A program made the translations under genes and the position numbers. A stretch of DNA of 33,728 nt, from contig CANRJZ010000004.1 in the NCBI GenBank assembly GCA_947631055.1, positions 1-33,728 on the forward strand. Reading direction: 5' to 3'. The notes under the pieces were generated by a model. It saw only the letters and a list, made by a program, of their open reading frames with translations, searched no databases and was not told the origin of the DNA. Below are positions 1 to 8,832 of the stretch, piece after piece (the first letter of the stretch is position 1; each line of letters opens with the position of its first letter). Source of the DNA: an uncultured Clostridia bacterium (GTDB lineage: Bacteria; Bacillota; Clostridia; Oscillospirales; Ruminococcaceae).

Positions 1-41
1 GGCTGTTTGACAAGGTTTAGATGACAATAACCGTTAGTTCA

Positions 42-255
42 AGGGGAACGCTCTCTCTTGCAGAGCGTTCCCCTCTTTCCAACAGCTAAAGGCTGTTGGA
101 AATTCACCCTTTTGCAGAGCACTTTGGAAAAGGGGAGTTTCGCCGTTCTGCGAAAAACGAACTGCGTTCGTCTGGGCGACGGGGGCTTTGCCCCTCGACC
201 CTACAGCCTTGAAAGGCTGGCGAACTTTTTTCTCTATTTTGCGCAAAGCGCAAAA
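42..255. repeat. Array of consecutive short hairpins (palindrome-rich intergenic element)
   Basis: Successive perfect stems: AGGGGAACGCTCT/AGAGCGTTCCCCT (42-74), TTTCCAACAGC/GCTGTTGGAAA (76-102), CCCTTTT/AAAAGGG (107-134), TTTCGC/GCGAAA (138-155), ACGAAC/GTTCGT (157-171), GGGGC/GCCCC (182-194), CAGCCT/AGGCTG (204-219), TTTTGCGC/GCGCAAAA (237-255). Confidence 0.8.
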
Positions 256-352
256 TTATAATATGAATGTTTGCCTCCAACCATACCCGCCCCCTTGAGG
301 GGCTATATATTTTAACGATTTATTATTTACTTACTTTGGGGGTGATATGCCT

Positions 353-404
353 GCAAGCTCAGCTTGCTGCGTGCAGGCTCAGCCTGCCTCTCAACTCTCA
401 ACAC
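353..404. repeat. Two adjacent 15-bp palindromes plus a CTCTCAA heptad tract
   Basis: GCAAGCTCAGCTTGC (353-367), GCAGGCTCAGCCTGC (373-387), CTCTCAACTCTCAACAC (388-404). Related modules recur near 6426-6550 and 12089-12113. Confidence 0.75.
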
Positions 405-445
405 TTATTATATTTAGATCCGGTTTAAAACTTTTGAAATAATTC

Positions 446-474
446 TTGCGTTTTTTATTTACATATGCTATAAT
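446..474 (+). promoter_or_regulatory. Sigma-A-like promoter for the hybrid kinase gene
   Basis: TTGCGT (446-451), 17-nt spacer, TATAAT (469-474), about 40 nt upstream of the ATG at 515. Confidence 0.6.
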
Positions 475-514
475 GAAAATACTATGAAATAAACGGACGG
501 AAGGATGATCATTA

Positions 515-2818
515 ATGGAAAAAAGGACGGATAATATGCTGCCGGAACAGGAAACCGTTATAAACGCTCAGATCCCTTTAACGGAAGAGATCAACGAGTT
601 CCGCGGCAACGATCGGGGACGCGATGACTGGGAAAATTTTGATCCGGTAACGGGATTTTATAATAAGAAATACGGCAGGATAGCTGCCGTCAGATTTGGT
701 ACGAATAATAACGGAAAACTCGTTTTTTCTGCCGTTATATGTATAGTAAATTATGACGAGCTCCTGCAAAGATACGGTCAGGTGTTCTGCGACGCCGTGC
801 TCGAAGAAGCTGCCGTTATAATAAAACGAGGTCTGGATAAAAACAGCCTTATATACCGGAACGGAGCGGATGAATTTACGGCTGTGGTCCTTACCGACAG
901 CCGCAGCGAGACAGAAAAGAAAGTAAGGCAGATCATTGCTGAAATAGAAAACATTTACAGCGACAGCGACGTAAACGTGCGCTGCGCTGCCGGCGCCAAT
1001 ATCCGCACAAATGACGAGCCCTTTGAAATACTTAAACAAAAAACCCATCTTGCTGCCGGAACGGCTCAGGTGCATAAGGAAAAATACGGCAGTTTCGTCT
1101 TTTATGACGAGGCGGAAAGCGACGGCTATATTTCTTATCGCGATACCGTAAGAACGGCTCAGGGAAACGATCAGAAACAGGTGAAGCGCGTTTCTTTGGG
1201 AAATTCTGAAATAGTGTCTTTTGCATTGAAGATCTTTGAAAAGACCGCCGATTTTGACGCGGCTGTAAACGCCTTTATGAGCAAGACCGGCAGAATTTTT
1301 GATATGGAACGGATACTGATACTTGACGTGAACAGGACATATTGCTCGATAAACATCGCCTATCAATGGAATTCCCGCGAAATGGCGTCAATAGAAAAAA
1401 AGAGCTTCACTATTGAAAGATCAAAATTTGAACTTATCGAAAGACGTATGAAGATGAACGATTTTCTTCCTACGGACAGGGCGGCATACGAAAAATATGC
1501 TTCAAAGGAACACGGAAAAGCAAACGGAAGCGGAGCTGTGTATTCCTTCCAGATGTTCAACGGCAGCGAACTTATGGGCTGCGTTGTTTATGAGATAAAA
1601 GGCGCTTCTGCCGATGAGTATACGATAAGTATCCTGAACAGATTGGCGGGAATAGTTTCGGCTCATTATGCAAAGTCCAAGACTACCCGTGAAAGCAGGG
1701 CAAAAAGCGAATTCCTTTCAAAAATGTCTCACGAGATAAGAACGCCTATGAACGTTATAATAGGTATGACTAAGATCGCTCTCGAGTCGGAAGGGATAAC
1801 CGAGGAGGCGGCAGATTGTCTCAGGAAGATAGACAGAGCCTCAAATTATCTTCTTTCGCTGATAAATGACATTCTGGATATGTCCCGTATCGAAAGCGGA
1901 AAAATGACCGTTGAAGAGGCTTACATAGACCTTGAAGAACTTCTTGACGGTGTGGATACCATGATAAGGGTCCAGACCGATGCTAAAGGCATATGGCTGA
2001 GAAACGAAAGGAATATCAACTCTCCTTACCTGCTGGGAGATCCCCTGAAACTTAATCAGATACTTATAAATATTATGGGAAATGCCGTTAAATTTACCGA
2101 AAAGGGCGGCATAACCCTTTCCGTTTCGGAAAGCAGTCCGTCTGCGCGCGGAGTCGTAAAGGTAACGTTTTCCATAAAAGATACAGGCATAGGAATTAGC
2201 GAAGAAAATATAGGAAAGATATTCAACAGCTTTGAACAGGCTGATGAAAAGATCGTCCGCAGATACGGAGGAACGGGTCTCGGACTTTCGATAAGCAGCA
2301 GCCTTGCAGAGCTTATGGGCGGCAAGCTCGAAGTAAAAAGCAAACTTGGAACAGGCTCGGAATTTTTCTTCACGATACCGATGAAAGTTACCGCTAAGGA
2401 GACAGCAAACGAAAATAAAAAGAATAGTGAAACGGATCTTTCTTCCAAAAGGCTGCTCATCGCCGAGGACGACGAGCTCAATCGGGAGATAATAAAAACT
2501 TTGCTTGAAAAAGAAAAGATCAGCGTGGAACTCGCCGAAAACGGTCAGGAAGCCGTTGATATGTTTGCCGATTCCGAAACCGGATATTATGACGCCATTC
2601 TTATGGATATCCGTATGCCGGTAATGGACGGCATAGAAGCCGCCAAAAAAATACGCAGCCTTGACAAAGAGGACAGCGTTTCGGTGCCTATACTCGCTAT
2701 GACTGCCAACGCTTACGATGAGGACACCAGACGTTCGGTCGAAAGCGGTATGAACGGTCATCTTACCAAGCCTGTGGATATCAAAAAGGTATTGAAAGAA
2801 CTTGTAAGAGTCCTCTGA
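515..2818 (+). CDS. Soluble hybrid sensor histidine kinase: degenerate GGDEF, GAF-like, HisKA, HATPase_c, REC
   Basis: SEFLSKMSHEIRTPMN (H-box), GTGLGLSIS (G2 box), C-terminal LLIAEDDELNRE...AILMDIRMPVMDG...TKPVD receiver; N-terminal YRNGADEFTAVV resembles a GGDEF motif. No obvious TM segment. Confidence 0.9.
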   Translation: MEKRTDNMLPEQETVINAQIPLTEEINEFRGNDRGRDDWENFDPVTGFYNKKYGRIAAVRFGTNNNGKLVFSAVICIVNYDELLQRYGQVFCDAVLEEAAVIIKRGLDKNSLIYRNGADEFTAVVLTDSRSETEKKVRQIIAEIENIYSDSDVNVRCAAGANIRTNDEPFEILKQKTHLAAGTAQVHKEKYGSFVFYDEAESDGYISYRDTVRTAQGNDQKQVKRVSLGNSEIVSFALKIFEKTADFDAAVNAFMSKTGRIFDMERILILDVNRTYCSINIAYQWNSREMASIEKKSFTIERSKFELIERRMKMNDFLPTDRAAYEKYASKEHGKANGSGAVYSFQMFNGSELMGCVVYEIKGASADEYTISILNRLAGIVSAHYAKSKTTRESRAKSEFLSKMSHEIRTPMNVIIGMTKIALESEGITEEAADCLRKIDRASNYLLSLINDILDMSRIESGKMTVEEAYIDLEELLDGVDTMIRVQTDAKGIWLRNERNINSPYLLGDPLKLNQILINIMGNAVKFTEKGGITLSVSESSPSARGVVKVTFSIKDTGIGISEENIGKIFNSFEQADEKIVRRYGGTGLGLSISSSLAELMGGKLEVKSKLGTGSEFFFTIPMKVTAKETANENKKNSETDLSSKRLLIAEDDELNREIIKTLLEKEKISVELAENGQEAVDMFADSETGYYDAILMDIRMPVMDGIEAAKKIRSLDKEDSVSVPILAMTANAYDEDTRRSVESGMNGHLTKPVDIKKVLKELVRVL

Positions 2819-2844
2819 TCATCGGAAGGAAGCGCATACATATA

Positions 2845-3753
2845 ATGTCTATAAAAATAAGCCGCAAAAATATGGCGGTGCTGCTTATAATAATTTCCGC
2901 TTTGTGCTTTACGGGAATGAATTCCTGTGTGCGGCTGGCCGGAGAGCTGCCTTCCGTGCAGAAAGCTTTTTTCAGAAATCTTGTATCAGCTTTCTTTGCG
3001 GTCATAATGCTTGTACGAAGCCGTACTCCGATACGAATACAAAAAGGCTGCACTTTTGCGATGATAATGCGTGCGGTCTGCGGAACAGTGGGAGTGCTGT
3101 GCAATTTCTATGCAGTGGATAAGCTGGATCTTGCGGACGCATCTATGCTGAATAAGCTTTCTCCGTTTTTTGCGGTGGTATTCTCAATTATAATATTGAA
3201 GGAAAAAACATCTCCCGCACAGGTAGCGGCGGTAATTATTGCCTTTATAGGAAGTCTTTTCATAATACGTCCGACATTTGCAAATATGGAACTTGTGCCG
3301 TCTCTCATAGGATTTACTGGAGGAATGGGAGCAGGTGCGGCGTATACTTTTGTGCGGTTTATGAAGCAGCGCGGAGAAAAAAGTGCAATGATAGTGCTGT
3401 TCTTTTCGCTGTTTTCGTGCATTGTCACTCTGCCGTTCATGATCGCGGGATTTGTTCCCATGAGCGGCTGGCAATTGTTGATAATGCTCCTTGCGGGACT
3501 TTTTGCGGCGGGCGGACAGTTTGCGATAACCGGTGCTTACGCTTATGCTCCGGCAAAGGAAGTTTCCGTTTACGACTATTCTCAGGTGATATTTTCCGCA
3601 ATAACGGGATTTTTCCTGTTCGATCAGGTACCGTCGGCTTTAAGCTTCGCAGGATATTTTATCATTATCGGAGCGGCTGTATGGACGTTTATCAGAAATG
3701 ATCGTGGATCAGATCATACGGCAGAGTCTGATGCAAGACCGCGGAAAAATTAA
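2845..3753 (+). CDS. EamA/DMT-superfamily transporter
   Basis: 302 aa with about 10 hydrophobic segments and DMT-like motifs (LNKLSPFFAVVFSIIILKEK; ITGAYAYAPAKEVSVYDYSQVIFSAITGFFLFDQ). Confidence 0.85.
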   Translation: MSIKISRKNMAVLLIIISALCFTGMNSCVRLAGELPSVQKAFFRNLVSAFFAVIMLVRSRTPIRIQKGCTFAMIMRAVCGTVGVLCNFYAVDKLDLADASMLNKLSPFFAVVFSIIILKEKTSPAQVAAVIIAFIGSLFIIRPTFANMELVPSLIGFTGGMGAGAAYTFVRFMKQRGEKSAMIVLFFSLFSCIVTLPFMIAGFVPMSGWQLLIMLLAGLFAAGGQFAITGAYAYAPAKEVSVYDYSQVIFSAITGFFLFDQVPSALSFAGYFIIIGAAVWTFIRNDRGSDHTAESDARPRKN

Positions 3754-3803
3754 AAAGCGCGTTTTGCGGTATATACTGCCGCGTTCTCGGCTCGGACGGC
3801 GCT

Positions 3804-4127
3804 TTGCTGGCGTGTATTGAAGTCTGTCCTGAAGAATGGTCAAACAGGCTTATGGTAACGGAATTATGGGTATCCGATAAGCTGCGCGGTCAGGGGATCG
3901 GCAAGACGCTGATGGATAAAGCAAAGGAAATAGCTATTGAGCAGAATAGGCGTGCCATTATCCTTGAAACGCAATCCTGCAACACAAATGCGATCGGGTT
4001 TTATCTTCATGAGGGCTTTGAACTGATAGGATTTGACACTTGCTGTTATACAAACAATGACATCGGAAGACGGGAAGTAAGGCTTGACCTTGGTTATTTC
4101 TTTCACAAAGATGAGCGGAGATATTGA
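3804..4127 (+). pseudogene. GNAT-family acetyltransferase, apparently N-terminally truncated
   Basis: TELWVSDKLRGQGIGKTLMDKAKEIA acetyl-CoA motif and C-terminal half of the fold. TTG start without SD; GNAT-like frame continues upstream (...RVLGSDGALLACIE), and the usual N-terminal portion is missing. Confidence 0.6.
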
Positions 4128-4236
4128 TTTTTTGGCTCTCACTTTCGGGTAAATGAGAAAAGGCTTGTGAGAGATCATTTTAATTATACTTTGTACGTTC
4201 CATAATTGAATTTTGTATAAACAATCGTTTTTGCTA

Positions 4237-4265
4237 TTGATTTTGAAGTGCGAATGTGGTAAAAT
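4237..4265 (+). promoter_or_regulatory. Sigma-A-like promoter
   Basis: TTGATT (4237-4242), 17-nt spacer, TAAAAT (4260-4265), upstream of the CDS near 4286. Confidence 0.5.
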
Positions 4266-4285
4266 GATACTATCCGAGGAGGGAT

Positions 4286-5494
4286 ATGATGAGATCATTA
4301 AAAATAATTTCTTTGGTCAGCGCCGCGGCTTTGTCGGCGGCTGTCTTTTCCGGCTGCAGCAATAATAATGCCGGCAACGGCGGTGAAACTCCCGCCGAAC
4401 AAGCAACGGAGGTAACATATGATATGAATACGGAAACTTCATACAAGGCAAATTATGACAATATAAAAGCTTTGGGACGTACATATTTCAATGAAGACAA
4501 ACTGTACTGCGCTCTTTCCGGAAGCGGAGCGGAATTTTCCTTTACCGGCACCGAATGTAAAGTTTCCGTGACCGGAGATTCCACTTCTCTCAGTGCGGCA
4601 AACGCCGACAATCAGGTCCGTATCGGCATATATGTCAACGGAGAAAGAGTCATTGACGATATGATCGATAACCTTCAGGAGACATATGACGTATTTTCAA
4701 GCGATACAGCCGAAGATGTCACCGTTTCGATAGTAAAGCTTTCGGAGTCCCCAATGTCAACAATGGGCATAGGCGATATAACCGTTAAAGGTACGCCGAT
4801 AAAACCTACCGATAATAAAGATCTGTTTATAGAATTCATAGGCGATTCGATCACCTGCGGATACGGCGCTGACGATCCCGATAGGGATCATCATTTCTCG
4901 ACCAAGACCGAGGACGTTACAAAAGCTTATGCTTACAAGACGGCGCAGGCGCTCAATGCGGATTACAGTATGGTATCATTCAGCGGATACGGCATTATAT
5001 CGGGATATACGAGCAATAACCAGAAGGTAACGTCACAGACCGTTCCTCAGTTTTACACAAAACTTGGATATTCATGGTCGGCTAACGGAAACTTTACTCC
5101 GGCAAATGTTGAATGGGATTTCTCAAAACGCCAGCCGGATCTGATCGTTCTCAATCTTGGCACCAATGACGACAGCTATACTCAGAACGACTCCGAAAAG
5201 CAGGAAGAATACAGCACGGCATATACCGAATTCCTGAAAACTATACGTGAAAAAAATCCGGACGCAAAGATCCTCTGCGTTCTCGGAATAATGGGGGACA
5301 GGCTGTTTGAATACGTTCAGTATGCCGTTGAAAACTATACCGCAGAGACCGGCGACAACAATATTTATACTATGAAATTTGATGTTCAGGATCCTGCGGA
5401 CGGCTATTCCGCCGACTGGCATCCGTCAATAGTTACTCACGACAAGGCAGCCGAAAAACTTACAACTGAAATAAAAGCGATACTTGGACTGTAA
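4286..5494 (+). CDS. SGNH/GDSL hydrolase lipoprotein, carbohydrate esterase family 2-like
   Basis: Signal peptide with lipobox-like AVFSGC; N-terminal beta-sandwich-like region; IEFIGDSITCGYG (Ser block), NLGTNDDS, C-terminal DWHPS catalytic block. Confidence 0.8.
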   Translation: MMRSLKIISLVSAAALSAAVFSGCSNNNAGNGGETPAEQATEVTYDMNTETSYKANYDNIKALGRTYFNEDKLYCALSGSGAEFSFTGTECKVSVTGDSTSLSAANADNQVRIGIYVNGERVIDDMIDNLQETYDVFSSDTAEDVTVSIVKLSESPMSTMGIGDITVKGTPIKPTDNKDLFIEFIGDSITCGYGADDPDRDHHFSTKTEDVTKAYAYKTAQALNADYSMVSFSGYGIISGYTSNNQKVTSQTVPQFYTKLGYSWSANGNFTPANVEWDFSKRQPDLIVLNLGTNDDSYTQNDSEKQEEYSTAYTEFLKTIREKNPDAKILCVLGIMGDRLFEYVQYAVENYTAETGDNNIYTMKFDVQDPADGYSADWHPSIVTHDKAAEKLTTEIKAILGL

Positions 5495-5556
5495 ATATCC
5501 GTACGGGATAAATTTACGGTCTGCGGCGCTCGCACGAAGCGGAGATCAGACATATC

Positions 5557-5588
5557 AAAAAACGCGGCTTTAAAACGCCGCGTTTTTT
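5557..5588. terminator. Bidirectional intrinsic terminator
   Basis: AAAAAACGCGGC...GCCGCGTTTTTT perfect 12-bp stem between convergent genes. Confidence 0.85.
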
Positions 5589-5590
5589 AG

Positions 5591-6310
5591 TTACATATTT
5601 CCGGTAAGAGCCATTATTATTGCGGTGACGGCAACGGGACATGTCTCGCAGCGCAGGATACGTTCTCCAAGCCATATGTTTACGGCGCCGGAGGCTTCCG
5701 CATATTCAGCTTCCGCGCGTTCAAATCCGCCTTCGGAGCCTATCATTACGGCAATTTTTCCCGTTTGCGGGAGGGATATATCGTTCAGACGTTTTCCGCC
5801 GTTTTCATAGCAGAAAAGCTTTATATCGTTATTTTCCATATCCTTTACCGCTTCGGCAAAAGACATCATCGGAGATATCTCCGGAAGTATTCCCCTTCCG
5901 GATTGCTTTGCGGCTTCTTCGGCTATTTTCCGAAAGCGTTCATATTTTTTGGAGTATGATCTTTCGTCCGGACGGGCGATACATCTTGCCGATATAAAAG
6001 GTACGATCCTTGCAATTCCCAGTTCGGTCGTTTTTTGTATTATTGATTCAAGCTTGTCCTGCTTAGGGAAAGCCTGATAAAGCGTAAGCGATATCGAAGG
6101 CTCGGAACGCGACGGTCCGGAGCTTTCCACACGGCAGAGCACTTCGTTTTCTGAAAAAGATTCGATCACGGTATGATAATCCGTGCCGTTATGGCAGAAA
6201 GTTATTTTTTCTCCGACTTTCATTCTGAGAGAAAATCCTATGTGGCGGGCATCGCTTCCGGTTACTTTTATCAGGTCGTCGGCCGGCGAATCGGTAAAAA
6301 ATCTTGGCAT
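5591..6310 (-). CDS. rsmE: 16S rRNA (uracil(1498)-N(3))-methyltransferase
   Basis: RsmE/SPOUT features: KQDKLESIIQKTTELGI, VMIGSEGGF, LGERILRCETCPVAV. Confidence 0.92.
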   Translation of the reverse strand: MPRFFTDSPADDLIKVTGSDARHIGFSLRMKVGEKITFCHNGTDYHTVIESFSENEVLCRVESSGPSRSEPSISLTLYQAFPKQDKLESIIQKTTELGIARIVPFISARCIARPDERSYSKKYERFRKIAEEAAKQSGRGILPEISPMMSFAEAVKDMENNDIKLFCYENGGKRLNDISLPQTGKIAVMIGSEGGFERAEAEYAEASGAVNIWLGERILRCETCPVAVTAIIMALTGNM

Positions 6311-6425
6311 TTCATCAGATCCTTTGCTTTATGGTATATCATGCGCATAAATACAGCGCTGATTTAAATATTCAAGGCAATAATAATTTTAATACATATC
6401 CGCTTCTATGTCAAGCGGTATTTTT

Positions 6426-6520
6426 GCAAGCTGAGCTTGCAGGCGTATATCCTCTTATCAGATAGAATTGATTATTTATTACTCTTGGACTATTTTATTA
6501 TAGTTAGGTAAATTATAATA
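6426..6520. repeat. Dispersed intergenic repeat, copy B
   Basis: GCAAGCTGAGCTTGC palindrome followed by GCGTATATCCTCTTATCAGATAG...TTATTACTCTTGGACTATTTTATTATAGTTAGGTAAATTATAATA; same sequence near 12089-12194 and in part at 30392-30468. Confidence 0.85.
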
Positions 6521-6523
6521 TAG

Positions 6524-6550
6524 TGTTGAGAGTTGAGAGTTAAGAGTTGA
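6524..6550. repeat. Heptad tandem repeat (TTGAGAG-type)
   Basis: gTTGAGAGTTGAGAGTTAAGAGTTGA. Confidence 0.7.
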
Positions 6551-6732
6551 AATATTAAAGGTTCAGTTTTGAACATACCCGCCCCCTTGAGGGGACTATA
6601 AATTTTTATGTAAAATATATTGCTTTTTTTATCGGAATATGATACTATATATAGTAAGATTTACAGTAGATCTGCCTGCTTTTGTGCGGATATACATTTA
6701 TTGTCAGTTCCTGACTTATCGGAGGTCCATAT

Positions 6733-7428
6733 ATGAATCCAAAAGAACCGATCATTTTTGATCCGGATCACCCTATTGCGCATTACGAACGTGCGCGGAA
6801 ACTTAAAAAAAAGAGCGACCGAACTCTCGGAAGGTGCAGGATTGTTTCCGCTGCTGCTTTTGTCATAGGTACGGCATGCGTGCTGTATAATCCGGGAATG
6901 ATGGCTTTGAACGCTTTTTTTGGTTTGCTGTTCTGCATATTGTCATTGACCGGCTGTTGGCTCAAGCGTCAGATGATGTGCCTTTTCGCCATACCGTTAG
7001 GATTGACGGCGTCGCTGATCGCGGGGTTTTCCGGTTCGGGTATCGCATATGTGGGAGCGGCGGTGTTCTTTATCGCGTCGGGACTTGAAATATTTTCTAT
7101 AAATGCTGTTGCCGAACATAATATGCTGAAGCAGCTTCCGGGTTTTCCGTTTTTTGATGTTTCTATGGATAATATCTCTTTTGCCGCAAAGGACCGTTTC
7201 GGCTCGGATCAGTTTATTGACAGCAGCGAATTCAATAAGGAAAAGGAACATATAAAGCTTGTTCCGGTCGGAGAACCTTCCGAAAATATGGAGGAGATTT
7301 TTTCAGAGGAACAGGATATACCCGAAGAAAAAAATATTGCCGATGACGGCGAACAGAAAGATATGGTCTGGGATACCGACGGAAAACGCAAGGATAAAAC
7401 CATTTCGGACGTTGAACTTTTCGGCTGA
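6733..7428 (+). CDS. Hypothetical membrane protein with acidic cytoplasmic-like tail
   Basis: SD (cggaggt) upstream; about four hydrophobic segments in the N-terminal half, acidic/polar C-terminal tail. No family recognised. Confidence 0.75.
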   Translation: MNPKEPIIFDPDHPIAHYERARKLKKKSDRTLGRCRIVSAAAFVIGTACVLYNPGMMALNAFFGLLFCILSLTGCWLKRQMMCLFAIPLGLTASLIAGFSGSGIAYVGAAVFFIASGLEIFSINAVAEHNMLKQLPGFPFFDVSMDNISFAAKDRFGSDQFIDSSEFNKEKEHIKLVPVGEPSENMEEIFSEEQDIPEEKNIADDGEQKDMVWDTDGKRKDKTISDVELFG

Positions 7429-7457
7429 CAGTCCGTTGATTTGTGTGTGATCGTGAT

Positions 7458-8075
7458 ATGGAATTGAATTATCTTGAAATATCCGTTCCGGCGGGGTATA
7501 TGTACGGCGGAAATCAGATTCTTTTCGGGGAAAAAGTTTCACGCAGCGGCTGCGGAATGATAGCGGCGTGCGACTATATACTTTACTCTATGGGCAAAAG
7601 ACACATTCCGATAGAAGAATATACGGAATTTGTAAGCAGGTTCCGCGATGATGATGCATATCGGAACAGCCTGAATTTGCTGGGGTTATTCCCGTACAAG
7701 GTGATAAGGCTCATAAACAAGTATCTTGAAGGTTCGGAAGTAGTATTCTTAAAAAGCAGAAATTTTTCTCCGGAAAGTTTCAGACGATTTGTTTTTTCTT
7801 CAATATCGGCAGGCTTTCCGGTAATAGTCAGGGTCGGACTGAACGGAAAAAAACTTCCGTACAGGATAGAATATACTGATAAAAGAGGACGTTCAGGTCA
7901 TGGAAAGATCGGCTGGCATTATATTACCGTGACCGGTTTTACCGACGACGGAAAAGTTATTTTTTCCTCGTGGGGAGGAAAGGGAGAGACCGATATCTCG
8001 CTTTTATACCGTTATTCCGGACTGACCGGAGGGATCATAACAGATAAAAGGGAGGCGGTTCGTTCCGGAAAATAA
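7458..8075 (+). CDS. C39-like (papain-fold) peptidase-like protein
   Basis: SRSGCGMIAACDYILYSM (candidate Cys nucleophile) and GWHYITVTGFTDDGKVIFSSWG (candidate His). ATG 7458 used; the ORF track starts at GTG 7443. Confidence 0.6.
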   Translation: MELNYLEISVPAGYMYGGNQILFGEKVSRSGCGMIAACDYILYSMGKRHIPIEEYTEFVSRFRDDDAYRNSLNLLGLFPYKVIRLINKYLEGSEVVFLKSRNFSPESFRRFVFSSISAGFPVIVRVGLNGKKLPYRIEYTDKRGRSGHGKIGWHYITVTGFTDDGKVIFSSWGGKGETDISLLYRYSGLTGGIITDKREAVRSGK

Positions 8076-8150
8076 AAATATTAAATACGGCGCTTGCCGT
8101 ATCAATAATATTACAGCAAAATCTTATTAAAAACCGAAAGGAAGATAAAA

Positions 8151-8621
8151 ATGGCAGATGAAAAGAAAAAAGGCATAATTGCCGAATTCAAGGAATTTGT
8201 CGCCAGAGGAAATGTTATCGACATGGCTGTCGGTATTATTATGGGCGGCGCGTTTACTCCTATTGTCAACTCTCTTGTCAACGACATCGTTATGCCTTGC
8301 GTAGGAATGATAACCGGAGGAATAGATTTCTCCGACAAAAAAGTCGTTCTGAAAGATGCGGTCATGAACAGTGAAGGCGTTGAGGAGATCGCCGAAGTTG
8401 CCATAAGATACGGAAGTCTCATTCAGGTGATCATCAATTTCCTGATAATTTCGCTGTGTGTATTTTTCCTTATAAAGGCTATCAACAAGCTCAAAAAGAA
8501 GGAAGAACCGGCTCCCGAAGAACCCGCAGCAGAGCCTGAGCCTACCAAAGAAGAACTTCTTCTTACAGAGATACGCGATCTTCTGAAGGAGAATGCATCT
8601 TCCGAAAATAAAAAGGAATAG
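8151..8621 (+). CDS. mscL: Large-conductance mechanosensitive channel MscL
   Basis: [38 protein letters not shown]; two TM segments; charged C-terminus. Confidence 0.95.
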   Translation: MADEKKKGIIAEFKEFVARGNVIDMAVGIIMGGAFTPIVNSLVNDIVMPCVGMITGGIDFSDKKVVLKDAVMNSEGVEEIAEVAIRYGSLIQVIINFLIISLCVFFLIKAINKLKKKEEPAPEEPAAEPEPTKEELLLTEIRDLLKENASSENKKE

Positions 8622-8687
8622 AACGGTCCTGTACATATAAATGATCTTGCCGGCAGACGGCAGGTCATAAAAGATCTATGGCATTGT

Positions 8688-8718
8688 AAAAACGGCGCGG
8701 GCATACCGCGCCGTTTTT
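8688..8718 (+). terminator. Intrinsic terminator downstream of mscL
   Basis: AAAAACGGCGCGG-gcata-CCGCGCCGTTTTTT. Confidence 0.85.
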
Positions 8719-8832
8719 TAACTTGTTTTGAGGGCGGCAAAGCTCTCAACACTAAATAAAAGTTATAGCTTTTTAAGATTTACAAAAGGATAATAATGTG
8801 ATATAATAAATACAGTTTAAAGGAGGTGTGTT

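Noticed and set aside
58-261. ORF 58..261 + (and 34..246 -)
   Set aside because: Lies entirely inside the hairpin array; translation is not protein-like and no SD is present.
1841-2761. 306-aa minus-strand ORF opposite the kinase
   Set aside because: Antisense shadow; no recognisable motif.
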